From contig NZ_JACIIU010000014.1 of NCBI RefSeq assembly GCF_014205685.1, forward strand, positions 1 to 64,000: a stretch of DNA of 64,000 bases, given 5' to 3'. The translations under genes and the position numbers were made by a program. Shown in pieces: positions 26,270 through 34,338 of this stretch (the first letter of the stretch is position 1; the number at the start of each line of letters is the position of its first letter). Under the pieces are notes generated by a model, which worked only from the letters and a program-made list of their open reading frames with translations, had not been told where the DNA came from and made no database searches. The DNA is from Paenochrobactrum gallinarii (GTDB lineage Bacteria; Pseudomonadota; Alphaproteobacteria; Rhizobiales; Rhizobiaceae).

Positions 26270-26299
26270 ATGCCTGTGTCTAAAATGCCTGTGTCTAAA
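26270..26299 (+). repeat. 15-bp tandem duplication at the start of the class V aminotransferase gene
   Basis: ATGCCTGTGTCTAAA occurs twice in a row, giving two possible start codons and a doubled MPVSK. The second copy could also be used as start, as the repeat leaves the frame unchanged. Confidence 0.9.
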
Positions 26300-27463
26300 A
26301 TTGAAGCAATCCGCGCTTTATTCCCAGCATTAACCAGCCAGACCTATATGTCGATTTGTGACAAAATGATCTTGGCCGATCCGGTGCGTCAGGCCGTCGA
26401 CAGTTTTCTCGACAAGCTCGCTATGGCCAGTGCCAACCGCACTGACCATGAAGACTTTGTCGAAAGCAGCCGAATAAAATTTGCACAAATGATGTCGGTT
26501 AAACCTGACGAAGTGGCCGTCACCCGCAATGTTTCCGATGGCGTAAATGCGATTGCCTGGGCATTTCCGTTCAAGGCCGGCGACAATATTGTGATCTGCA
26601 CGGATGCCGAACATCCAAACAATATTTACCCATGGTTACGTTTGCGCGAACGTGACATTGATGTGCGCATTGTACCGGCCATTAATGGGCGCATTGATAT
26701 AGATGCCATGACTGCGGCGATGGACAGCCGTACCCGCCTTGCAACGGTCGCTTCCGTCAGCTTTGCCCCCGGTTATCGCACCGATACCACTAAGCTGGGC
26801 GAATATTGCCAAAAGAAAAATATTTTTCTGCTGATCGACGGTGTGCAATCCGCCGGTATTTTGCATCATGATTTAGCGCAGGAGCCGATAGATGCTTTTG
26901 CCACCTCCACCAGCAAAGGATTGCTTGGTCTTTACGGTTCCGGCTTCATGTATATCAACGAAAACTGGCTTGATCGCTTGAACCCCGCCTATCTCTCACG
27001 AACCGGCGTTGATCTTGGCAGTGATGCTGCCTCAGCCATGGGCGAGCATCACTATCAGCTTTATGCCAGTGCCAAGCGTTTTGAAGTCGGTAGCTATAAT
27101 CTTGCAGCCTCTTATGCCGCTGATGCCTCGCTCTCCCTTCTCAATGCAATTGGCACCCAAGCAATTGAAGCACATGTACTACATCTGGCGCGCGCTTTAC
27201 GTGAAGGTTTGGCCGAATATGGTTTGCTCATCTCCAAGCCACAACAAACGCTGGAAGAAAGCCATATCATCACCTGCGGTGAGCTTGATGCTGGCGGCCA
27301 TGGTTTCTCTCACGATACACGTATCAACGAAATGCACAAAACCTTACTTGATGCCAACATCACCCATACGTTGCGCCGTGGCCAGCTACGTTTCGGCTTA
27401 CATGTTTATAATAATATGGCTGATGTAGAGCATGTATTATCAACCTTAAACAATATGAAATGA
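26270..27463 (+). CDS. Class V aminotransferase-fold PLP enzyme (cysteine desulfurase/isopenicillin-N-epimerase-like)
   Basis: Fold-type I PLP enzyme. TRNVSDGVNAIAWAF binds the cofactor phosphate, LLIDGVQSAG holds the Asp that pairs with the pyridine nitrogen, and STSKGLLGLYGSG carries the Schiff-base Lys (Lys216). Relatives include cysteine desulfurases, epimerases and lyases, so the reaction is open. There is no obvious desulfurase catalytic Cys loop. Start at 26270 with AGGAG upstream; an open frame extends to 26228. The first ten residues are a perfect duplication (MPVSK MPVSK) encoded by a 15-bp tandem repeat. It is downstream of the S41-like gene in the same direction. Confidence 0.82.
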   Translation: MPVSKMPVSKIEAIRALFPALTSQTYMSICDKMILADPVRQAVDSFLDKLAMASANRTDHEDFVESSRIKFAQMMSVKPDEVAVTRNVSDGVNAIAWAFPFKAGDNIVICTDAEHPNNIYPWLRLRERDIDVRIVPAINGRIDIDAMTAAMDSRTRLATVASVSFAPGYRTDTTKLGEYCQKKNIFLLIDGVQSAGILHHDLAQEPIDAFATSTSKGLLGLYGSGFMYINENWLDRLNPAYLSRTGVDLGSDAASAMGEHHYQLYASAKRFEVGSYNLAASYAADASLSLLNAIGTQAIEAHVLHLARALREGLAEYGLLISKPQQTLEESHIITCGELDAGGHGFSHDTRINEMHKTLLDANITHTLRRGQLRFGLHVYNNMADVEHVLSTLNNMK

Positions 27464-27510
27464 TAATCTAATTTTACACCATAGTTCGAATACAGATTTC
27501 TAACTTAATG

Positions 27511-27533
27511 GGGTAAATTATAAAAATTTACCC
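27511..27533 (+). terminator. Terminator-like hairpin after the cluster 2 operon
   Basis: GGGTAAATT and AATTTACCC form a 9-bp stem around a 5-base loop, followed within ten bases by a T-rich run (ATTTTATTATTTTT). It sits between the aminotransferase stop and the promoter at 27549. The arms are AT-rich; an operator role is possible. Confidence 0.55.
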
Positions 27534-27548
27534 TAAATTTTATTATTT

Positions 27549-27577
27549 TTGACAAAAACATATAAATTGAATTATAT
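27549..27577 (+). promoter_or_regulatory. Sigma-70-type promoter upstream of the Cds1/CysK-like gene
   Basis: TTGACA at 27549-27554 and TTATAT at 27572-27577 are separated by 17 bases. The region is very AT-rich, and the gene starts about 50 bases downstream. It suggests the PLP enzyme gene can be transcribed separately from the opp2 operon. Confidence 0.5.
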
Positions 27578-27632
27578 CTCTGTCAGTTCACATAAAGTAA
27601 CCCTGATTTTGGATATACAGAGGCAATAAGAA

Positions 27633-28736
27633 TTGGGACAGATTATTCAATGCAATCGCCCGCAACCATGCAGTATGGAGTGGCGCAACCGCGCAATCGC
27701 AACAATTGAAGCAGATTTCAACAGATCAGCCGACACGCATCTGATCCGTATTGATCTGCCAAAGTTCAACGACATTACACTCTATTTAAAAGACGAATCC
27801 AGCCATCCGACCGGCAGCCTCAAGCACCGTTTGGCGCGTTCTCTGTTCCTTTATGCCATTTGCAATGGCAAAATCGGCCCGCAAACCACAATTGTTGAAG
27901 CCTCCAGCGGCTCCACTGCTGTGTCGGAAGCCTATTTTGCACGCATGATTAATCTGCCTTTTGTGGCAGTTATGCCTCGCACCACATCCAAGGAAAAAAT
28001 CGCGGCAATCGAGTTTTACGGTGGTCGCCCGCATCTGGTAGATGACCCTAAAACCGTTTATGACGCAGCACGTCAGGTCGCGGAAGAAACCGGTGGTTAT
28101 TACATCGACCAGTTCACCTATGCGGAACGGGCAACCGATTGGCGCGGTAATAATAATATTGCTGAATCCATCTTCAATCAGATGAGCCATGAAGAATTTC
28201 CAAACCCGCGCTGGATTGTAACAGGTGCCGGCACCGGTGGCACGTCAGCAACATTGGGCCGCTATATCCGCTACCGCCAGCTTGATACACGCCTGTGCGT
28301 GGCCGATCCTGAAGCATCGATTTTCCATCAGCATTTTACAGATCGTTCCATCATGGAAATCGACCGTTGCTCATCCATTATCGAAGGCATTGGTCGTCCG
28401 CGTGTCGAGCCATCTTTCGTGCCCGATGTGGTTGATTGTATGGTAACAGTGCCGGATGCCGCAAGTCTCGCCGCACAACGTGCCATCAGCAAAATTATCG
28501 GCCGCGCTTGCGGCGGCTCAACCGGCACCAATATCTGGGCTTGTGCGCTGCTCATTTCCGAAATGGTCAAAAAGGGCGAAAAAGGCTCGGTAGTCACCCT
28601 GCTTTGCGATCATGGCGATCGCTACCGCTCCACATATTTTAATGATGAATGGGTGGAGAAAAACGGGTTCGACATTGCGCCTTATCTTGAACAGATGGAC
28701 GCGTTTTTCTCGGAAGGTCGTTTGATCACCGTTTAA
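27633..28736 (+). CDS. Cysteine synthase-family PLP enzyme (Cds1-like cysteine desulfhydrase/lyase)
   Basis: Fold-type II PLP enzyme. The Schiff-base Lys is Lys64 in [10 protein letters not shown], the phosphate-binding loop is [14 protein letters not shown], and [15 protein letters not shown] binds the substrate carboxylate. The 367-aa length with the extended C-terminus ([37 protein letters not shown]) resembles the L-cysteine desulfhydrase Cds1 group more than CysK. The likely start is TTG at 27633 preceded by AGAGG; an ATG at 27675 is an alternative but cuts into the protein and lacks a ribosome site. Lyase activity on a cysteine-like amino acid is plausible, not proven. Confidence 0.8.
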   Translation: MGQIIQCNRPQPCSMEWRNRAIATIEADFNRSADTHLIRIDLPKFNDITLYLKDESSHPTGSLKHRLARSLFLYAICNGKIGPQTTIVEASSGSTAVSEAYFARMINLPFVAVMPRTTSKEKIAAIEFYGGRPHLVDDPKTVYDAARQVAEETGGYYIDQFTYAERATDWRGNNNIAESIFNQMSHEEFPNPRWIVTGAGTGGTSATLGRYIRYRQLDTRLCVADPEASIFHQHFTDRSIMEIDRCSSIIEGIGRPRVEPSFVPDVVDCMVTVPDAASLAAQRAISKIIGRACGGSTGTNIWACALLISEMVKKGEKGSVVTLLCDHGDRYRSTYFNDEWVEKNGFDIAPYLEQMDAFFSEGRLITV

Positions 28737-28764
28737 AAATACGGATAAAACTTCAAATCAAATA

Positions 28765-28797
28765 AAACCCTGCTTTTATTCACTAAGAGCAGGGTTT
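28765..28797 (+). terminator. Rho-independent terminator after the Cds1/CysK-like gene
   Basis: AAACCCTGCT (28765-28774) pairs with AGCAGGGTTT (28788-28797) and is followed by ATTTTT. It separates cluster 2 from cluster 3. Confidence 0.9.
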
Positions 28798-28902
28798 ATT
28801 TTTGGGTAAATTTTGCATCGCAAATGCCAGCAAATAAAGCATTTTGCGCCTGCCCGCTTTTTAGAGCTACCAAAATCATAATCAATTGCCATGCAACCAT
28901 GC

Positions 28903-28930
28903 TTGACAAGTTCTCTCCGTATCGTATTAT
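28903..28930 (+). promoter_or_regulatory. Sigma-70 promoter of cluster 3
   Basis: TTGACA (28903-28908), 16-base spacer, TATTAT (28925-28930). The -10 box and expected start site are covered by the left arm of the palindrome at 28927-28968, an arrangement typical of repression. Confidence 0.7.
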
Positions 28931-28968
28931 TCCATTATAAAGATAATTATTCTTTAATAATGGAATAA
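28927..28968. promoter_or_regulatory. 42-bp palindromic operator overlapping the cluster 3 promoter
   Basis: Perfect 12-bp arms TTATTCCATTAT (28927-28938) and ATAATGGAATAA (28957-28968) enclose an 18-base, largely palindromic centre (AAGATAATTATTCTT). The site spans the -10 box and the transcription start. It is too AT-rich to be a terminator. The IclR regulator at 34339-35175 is the obvious candidate to bind it; that assignment is inference. Confidence 0.65.
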
Positions 28969-28980
28969 GTGGAGGGGAAC

Positions 28981-30522
28981 ATGCGAAATTTCAAAACATT
29001 ACTGATGGTGGGAACCGCCCTGATCGGTGCCGCCACATTAAATCTGTCATATTCTTACGCGCAGGAAAAGGGCGGCATTATTAATGTTGCCACCATTGGC
29101 GAGCCGCCAACCCTTGATCCGATGGTTTCAACAGCTGATCTTGTCGGCATTGTCAGCCAGCATATTTTTGAAACACTTTATACCTTTGACAAATCATGGA
29201 AAACCACGCCGCTATTGGCGGCTGCTTTGCCGGAAATCAGCGCTGACGGTAAAGTTTACACCATCAAATTACGCGATGGCGTCAAGTTCCATAATGGCTC
29301 AGGTATGACATCCAAAGATGTTGCGGCCTCGCTTGATCGCTGGACAAAAGTAGCATCCCGCGGCAAGCAAACCGCCACAATGATCAAGTCCATTGAACCG
29401 ACAGACCCACTGACTGTTACGATCACGCTGAGCGATCCTTATGCGCCGCTCGTTTCATTGCTGGCCTTCAACAATTCCGCCGCTATTATTTTGCCTGCTG
29501 ACCATCAGGCTGAGCCGATGACCGACATTATCGGCACCGGGCCTTACAAGCTGAAAGAGCGTAAAGCCGACCAATATATTCAGTTGGAGCGTTTCGCCGA
29601 TTACACTTCACCAGCCGGTGAAAGTGATGGTTATGGCGGCGCACGCCATCAATATGTCGATGAAATCCGCTTTGTGCCGGTGCCTGATGCCAATACTCGT
29701 GTCGAAGCCGCCATTTCCGGTCAATATGATTATGTCGATTCCATTCCGGTTGAATCATTTGAGCGTGTGAAAACTTCAACGGCTTCCGAACCAGTGATGT
29801 TGAAGCCTTTCGGCTGGCCGGTTTTTGTGCTCAATTCCGGCCATGGCATGACCAAATCCAAGGAACTGCGCCAAGCTATCCAGCAGTCGCTCAGCCAAGA
29901 AGATATGATGGCCGCAGCCTTTGGCTCGAAAGAGTTTTACGCGCTGAACGGCTCGCTCTATCCGGATAGTTTTGCATGGGCGACCGATGCAGGTGTTGAA
30001 GGTCATTATAATGTGGCCAACCCTGAGAAAGCCGGAGAGCTGATGAAAGCCGCCAATTATAATAGCGATCCGGTGCGCATCCTCACCAGCCGCCAATATG
30101 AGTTCCATTATAAAATGGCTCAGGTGGCCGCAGAATATTTGAAAGCCGCTGGCTTTAAAGTTGACCTGCAAGTGGTGGACTGGGCGACACTTACTCAGCG
30201 TCGTGGTGATCCAAGCTTATGGGATATTTACATCACCCATAGCCCGTTCTTGCCGGAGCCATCGCTTATCGGCATGATGTCAACCAGCGCTCCAGGCAAT
30301 TGGGACACACCGGCACGTGGTGAAGTGGTCAATGCGTTCAACACCGAATCTGATCCGGAAAAACGCATCAAACTCTGGGCTGATGTGCAAAAAGTCGTGA
30401 TGGATGAAGTGCCGTTTATTAAAATCGGCGACTTTAACGCAGTGGCCGCGAAATCGCAGAAGCTCGAAGGTGTTGAGCCTGCTCCATGGCCATATTTCTG
30501 GAACGTCTCGCTTAAAAAATAA
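28981..30522 (+). CDS. Peptide ABC transporter substrate-binding protein (family 5), cluster 3
   Basis: Periplasmic receptor. Signal peptide MRNFKTLLMVGTALIGAATLNLSYSYAQ, mature part starting EKGGIINVATIGEPPTLDPM, and VKFHNGSGMTSKDVAASLDRW as in SBP_bac_5. 513 aa. The start at 28981 has a strong GGAGGGG ribosome site; a GTG 12 bases upstream is in frame but overlaps that site. It is the first gene behind the palindrome-controlled promoter and is followed by a strong hairpin at 30571. Confidence 0.93.
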   Translation: MRNFKTLLMVGTALIGAATLNLSYSYAQEKGGIINVATIGEPPTLDPMVSTADLVGIVSQHIFETLYTFDKSWKTTPLLAAALPEISADGKVYTIKLRDGVKFHNGSGMTSKDVAASLDRWTKVASRGKQTATMIKSIEPTDPLTVTITLSDPYAPLVSLLAFNNSAAIILPADHQAEPMTDIIGTGPYKLKERKADQYIQLERFADYTSPAGESDGYGGARHQYVDEIRFVPVPDANTRVEAAISGQYDYVDSIPVESFERVKTSTASEPVMLKPFGWPVFVLNSGHGMTKSKELRQAIQQSLSQEDMMAAAFGSKEFYALNGSLYPDSFAWATDAGVEGHYNVANPEKAGELMKAANYNSDPVRILTSRQYEFHYKMAQVAAEYLKAAGFKVDLQVVDWATLTQRRGDPSLWDIYITHSPFLPEPSLIGMMSTSAPGNWDTPARGEVVNAFNTESDPEKRIKLWADVQKVVMDEVPFIKIGDFNAVAAKSQKLEGVEPAPWPYFWNVSLKK

Positions 30523-30570
30523 TGGCTGAAGCCTGTGCCCGCACTTTTTTAGCGGTCGCATTCAATAAAG

Positions 30571-30602
30571 AGACACAGGATAAAACCGTTTATTCTGTGT
30601 CT
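30571..30602 (+). terminator. Stable intercistronic hairpin after cluster 3 binding-protein gene
   Basis: AGACACAG, then G, then ATAAA, a 4-base loop, TTTAT, T, and CTGTGTCT. This gives a 14-bp stem counting one G-U pair, without a T tail. It lies in the gap between binding-protein and permease genes, like the hairpins at 14820 and 20673. Confidence 0.7.
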
Positions 30603-30690
30603 TCTGCACTTCATCTCTGACAGAGTTTTTGATTGATTGCGGAGTGTTCGCCCGCATGAAAGTGCCTGTCACATTGTAAGCAAGGCCAAC

Positions 30691-31632
30691 ATGATACGAT
30701 ATATTATCCAGCGTTTCATCGGCATGATTATTGTGATGTTTCTCGTCGTCACGATTGTTTTTGTCATTGTGCGCGTCACGCCCGGTGATCCGGCAGCCGT
30801 TATGCTCGGCCCTGAAGCGACCCAGGCAGATATAACTGATTTGCGGGCGCAATTGGGGTTAGATCAACCGCTTGTCATGCAATATATCTATTATGTCGGG
30901 CAATTAATGCGCGGTGATCTCGGTCAATCAATTTTTCTCAACCAGCCTGTATTGAGCGCATTGAGTGAACGTGCCGAACCGACATTTTTCCTGACTTTAT
31001 TTTCCATCATTATCGCTTGTGTCATTGCTTTGCCGATCGGCATTTATGCAGCTTACAGACGCGGTTCTTTCATTGATCAGGCAGCAACAACGCTGGCAAT
31101 GTTTGCCGCAAGTATTCCAAGTTTCTGGCTTGGACTGATTTTGATGCAAGCCTTTGCTGTGCGCTATGGCTTCTTTCCGGTTTCCGGTTATGGCGGGCCA
31201 GATGCAAGCTTTACCGACAGAATGTGGCATCTAAGCCTGCCGGCTTTCGCGCTGGGGCTTGTTTCATCCGCTCTCATCTTACGCTTTACCCGCGCTTCGA
31301 TGCTTGATGTTTTAGGTGATGATTATGTGCGCACGGCACGCGCCAAAGGGTTGATCGAGCGTAAAGTCATCCTGAAACATGCACTTAAAAATGCGCTGAT
31401 CCCTATTCTCACAGTTATTGGCCTCACGGTTGCGGTGCTCATTTCCGGCGCTGTTGTCACCGAAACCGTGTTCAGCCTGCCCGGCATCGGCAATCTGGTC
31501 GTGTCTGCGGTTTTACGCCGTGATTATCCGGTCATTCAAGGCGCGTTACTGGTGATTGCCGCTCTTTATGTCCTGATTAATTTTGCCATTGATATGCTTT
31601 ATCTGCTGGTCGATCCAAGGGTGCGCTACTGA
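30691..31632 (+). CDS. Oligopeptide-type ABC transporter permease (DppB family), cluster 3
   Basis: Channel subunit beginning MIRYIIQRFIGMIIVMFLVVTIVFVIVRVTPGDP, with LGLDQPLVMQYIYYVGQ and EAA loop RASMLDVLGDDYVRTARAKGLIERKVILKHALKN. 314 aa from the ATG at 30691, which follows AAGG; the open frame starts 54 bases earlier but without family similarity. Ends one base into the next permease gene. Confidence 0.94.
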   Translation: MIRYIIQRFIGMIIVMFLVVTIVFVIVRVTPGDPAAVMLGPEATQADITDLRAQLGLDQPLVMQYIYYVGQLMRGDLGQSIFLNQPVLSALSERAEPTFFLTLFSIIIACVIALPIGIYAAYRRGSFIDQAATTLAMFAASIPSFWLGLILMQAFAVRYGFFPVSGYGGPDASFTDRMWHLSLPAFALGLVSSALILRFTRASMLDVLGDDYVRTARAKGLIERKVILKHALKNALIPILTVIGLTVAVLISGAVVTETVFSLPGIGNLVVSAVLRRDYPVIQGALLVIAALYVLINFAIDMLYLLVDPRVRY

Positions 31633-32507
31633 TGACACATTCAATCACATCTTCAGCCAAAACCCCAAGCGAAAGCATGCAATTCATCAAGCGGTTGTTA
31701 AAACGCAAAACCGTTGCATTCGGCTTGTTTATTTTGGTGATTTTCACCTTGCTGGCACTGCTGGCGCCTTGGGTTTCGCCTTATAATCCTTACAAATTAT
31801 CCATTGTAAACCGCCTCAAACCACCGTCAGAACTGTTTTGGTTCGGCACAGATGAATTTGGCCGCGATGTATTTTCGCGCACTATTTATGCCGGTCGCCT
31901 GTCACTCTTGGTGGGGTTTGCTGTCGTCATTTTATCATCGCTGATTGGTGTCACGATGGGGCTGCTTGCAGGCTTTTTCCCGAAGCTCGATGCCCCGATT
32001 GCCCGTCTCATTGATGCGATGATGGCTTTCCCCGATATTTTGCTGGCTATTGCTCTGGTGGCAGCACTCGGGCCTTCACTGGCAACGGTTATTGTAGCGC
32101 TTTCAATTGTTTATGCGCCGCGTTTAGCGCGTGTTGTGCGCGCCTCCACCTTGGTGATCCGCGAACTTCCTTATGTGGAAGCGGCTGTTTCCATGGGTGT
32201 TTCCACCCGCAACATCATGATACGCCATGTTTTGCGCAATCTTTTATCGCCAATTTTAGTGCAAGGTACATTTCTGTTTGCCAGTGCCATGCTGGCCGAA
32301 GCTGGGCTTTCGTTCCTCGGTCTTGGTGTCAGCCCTGAAATTCCGACATGGGGTACGATGATTTCATCCGGCCGCCAATATGTCGGCCAAGCCGACTGGA
32401 TGACCCTTTTCCCCGGCATCGCCATTATCTTGTCTGTGCTTTCGCTCCAAATGGTTGGCGACGGCTTCCGCGACCTTCTTGACCCCCGCCTTAAAAAGGA
32501 CCTGTAA
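31632..32507 (+). CDS. Oligopeptide-type ABC transporter permease (DppC family), cluster 3
   Basis: Second channel subunit with the OppC_N helix (FGLFILVIFTLLALLAPWVSPYNPYKL), FGTDEFGRDVFSRTIYAGRLS, EAA loop PYVEAAVSMGVSTRNIMIRHVLRN and LSFLGLGVSPEIPTWG. 291 aa. The amidohydrolase gene begins 4 bases after its stop. The matching ATPase is not adjacent: it is encoded at 36600-38423. Confidence 0.94.
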   Translation: MTHSITSSAKTPSESMQFIKRLLKRKTVAFGLFILVIFTLLALLAPWVSPYNPYKLSIVNRLKPPSELFWFGTDEFGRDVFSRTIYAGRLSLLVGFAVVILSSLIGVTMGLLAGFFPKLDAPIARLIDAMMAFPDILLAIALVAALGPSLATVIVALSIVYAPRLARVVRASTLVIRELPYVEAAVSMGVSTRNIMIRHVLRNLLSPILVQGTFLFASAMLAEAGLSFLGLGVSPEIPTWGTMISSGRQYVGQADWMTLFPGIAIILSVLSLQMVGDGFRDLLDPRLKKDL

Positions 32508-32511
32508 TCAC

Positions 32512-33723
32512 ATGTGCGCGCAAACTCAAAAAAACGGCGCTTTGCTTATCACCAATGTTAAACCGGTGGCTTTCGGCCAGCATTCCCATCAAGGCGCAAT
32601 TGACATTCTGATCGACGAAGACGGTAAGCTTGCCAAAGTGGGCAAAGATCTGCCTCGCGCCGGCATTACCAACATCATCGAGGGCAATGGCTCGTTTATT
32701 TCACCGGGCTGGGGCGATCTGCATGCGCATGTCTGGCATGGCGGCACCGATATTTCCGTGCGTCCTAACCTGTGCGGCGTGCAGCGTGGTGTCACCACTA
32801 TTGTGGATGCCGGCTCTGCCGGTGAAGCCAATTTCCATGGCTTCCGCGAATATATCATCGACCAATCGCGCGAGCGCATTAAAGCATTTTTGAACTTGGG
32901 TTCGATTGGCCTTGTGGCTTGCAATCGTGTCAGTGAATTAAGCGACATCCGCTCGGTCGACATTGACCGTATTGTTGCCTGCTACCATGAAAACCGCGAC
33001 CATATTGTCGGGCTTAAAGTACGCGCCAGCCATGTCATCACCGGTTCATGGGGTGTTACACCGGTAAAACTGGGCAAAAAAATTGCCAAAATTCTTAAAA
33101 TTCCGATGATGGTGCATGTGGGTGAGCCACCCGCACTTTATGACGAAGTGTTGGAAATTTTAGGCCCTGGTGACATCATCACCCATTGCTTTAATGGTAA
33201 GGTCGGCAGTTCCATCATTGAAGATGAAGACCTGTTTGAACTGGCAGAGCGCTGCGCCGGTGAAGGCATCCGTCTTGATATCGGCCATGGCGGCGCATCC
33301 TTCTCTTTCCGCGTAGCGGAAGTGGCGATTGAACGCGGTCTGTTGCCGTTTTCCATTTCCACTGACGTTCATTTACGCAGCATCAATCAATCGGTTTGGG
33401 ATTTAAGCACCACTATGTCGAAGCTGTTAAGCGTCGGCATGCCATTTGATAAGGTCGTGGAAGCGGTCACCCATGCCCCTGCCGAAGTTATCCGTTTATC
33501 AATGGATAATTTGCTCGAAGCAGGCGCGCGCAGTGAGTTTACAATTTTTGATCTCAATGACTCTGATCTGCAAGTAGTGGATTCCCTTGGTGCGCGCGCA
33601 GCGCTTACCAAACTGTTCGAACCACGCATGACCGTGCTTGGCACCGACATTTTTGAGGCAGGCCGCTATCAGCCGGACATAGTCGAATGCGTCGATCACA
33701 GCCACGGCTTCAGCTACCGTTAA
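32512..33723 (+). CDS. Amidohydrolase/deacetylase-family metallohydrolase (cog3964 type, often misnamed dihydroorotase)
   Basis: Amidohydrolase-superfamily TIM barrel with a two-metal site. Visible ligands are His71 and His73 (DLHAHVWH), Lys169 (GLKVRAS, expected to be carboxylated), His202 (MMVHVGE), His225 (ITHCFNG) and Asp285 (STDVH). Members of cog3964 from Agrobacterium and Ochrobactrum were reported, as I recall, to deacetylate acetyl-(R)-mandelate and related D-configured N-acetyl compounds, not dihydroorotate. The start at 32512 follows AAGGA; an in-frame upstream ATG lies inside the permease gene. 404 aa, no signal peptide. It is coupled to the transporter and shares the cluster with a RidA protein and a SelA/DgaE-like enzyme, a recurring partner of this family. 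Confidence 0.83.
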   Translation: MCAQTQKNGALLITNVKPVAFGQHSHQGAIDILIDEDGKLAKVGKDLPRAGITNIIEGNGSFISPGWGDLHAHVWHGGTDISVRPNLCGVQRGVTTIVDAGSAGEANFHGFREYIIDQSRERIKAFLNLGSIGLVACNRVSELSDIRSVDIDRIVACYHENRDHIVGLKVRASHVITGSWGVTPVKLGKKIAKILKIPMMVHVGEPPALYDEVLEILGPGDIITHCFNGKVGSSIIEDEDLFELAERCAGEGIRLDIGHGGASFSFRVAEVAIERGLLPFSISTDVHLRSINQSVWDLSTTMSKLLSVGMPFDKVVEAVTHAPAEVIRLSMDNLLEAGARSEFTIFDLNDSDLQVVDSLGARAALTKLFEPRMTVLGTDIFEAGRYQPDIVECVDHSHGFSYR

Positions 33724-33734
33724 AAATTTTGCAT

Positions 33735-33762
33735 AAGGTGCGGTTGTCCGCAGCCGCACCTT
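33735..33762. terminator. Hairpin after the amidohydrolase gene
   Basis: AAGGTGCGG (33735-33743) pairs with CCGCACCTT (33754-33762) around a 10-base loop, and only TAAAAA follows. It may be a weak terminator or mRNA-protecting structure before the RidA gene. Confidence 0.55.
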
Positions 33763-33825
33763 TAAAAACAACAATTTACAATGAAGACAAGTGACAACTT
33801 ACTTCACAAATATTCAGGGGCTGAT

Positions 33826-34326
33826 GTGTCAAACCCAGTAAAGCCAATCGGTAACAATAATGCAGCCAGCCCTTATGACCGGCTCGCAGCATTGGGCATT
33901 AAATTGCCGGATGCACCGCCACCCATTGCCAATTTTGTCACCCATGTGCTGGAAGGCAATATTCTTTATCTTTCCGGTCAGGGTCCGCGCGAGGCAGATG
34001 GCCGACTCCATACCGGCAAAGTCGGCATCGATCAGGATGTGGACGCGGCTTACAATCATGCCCGTCTCACCGGCATCAATTTGCTTGCTGTGATGCATCA
34101 AGCGCTGGGCGACCTCAACCGCATCAAGCGCGTGGTAAAGCTTTTCGGTATGGTCAATGCCGAGCCGCATTTTGAAGATCATCCGCGCGTTATCAACGGC
34201 TGCTCCGATCTTTTCATTGATGTGTTTGGCGATAATGGCCAACATGCACGTTCTGCCGTTGGCTTCGGCTCGCTTCCCGGTAATATTACCGTCGAGATCG
34301 AAGCCATTGTGGCACTGCACGATTAA
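33826..34326 (+). CDS. RidA (YjgF/YER057c) family protein
   Basis: RidA proteins hydrolyse reactive enamine/imine intermediates released by PLP enzymes and are commonly encoded next to such enzymes. The core LAALGIKLPDAPPPIANFV, LYLSGQGPREADG and the C-terminal ARSAVGFGSLPGNITVEIEAIVAL fit the family's larger subgroup. The frame is open from 33781, but that ATG has no ribosome site. The GTG at 33826 follows AGGGG at 5 bases and begins at the conserved part, so I favour it (166 aa). Neighbouring PLP enzyme: the SelA/DgaE-like protein at 35344. The 3' end faces the IclR gene, 12 bases away. Confidence 0.85.
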   Translation: MSNPVKPIGNNNAASPYDRLAALGIKLPDAPPPIANFVTHVLEGNILYLSGQGPREADGRLHTGKVGIDQDVDAAYNHARLTGINLLAVMHQALGDLNRIKRVVKLFGMVNAEPHFEDHPRVINGCSDLFIDVFGDNGQHARSAVGFGSLPGNITVEIEAIVALHD

Positions 34327-34338
34327 GAGGCTGAACGA

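Noticed and set aside
32512-33723. Dihydroorotase (pyrimidine synthesis)
   Set aside because: Metal-ligand motifs fit cog3964 deacetylase-type enzymes, and the operon has no pyrimidine genes.
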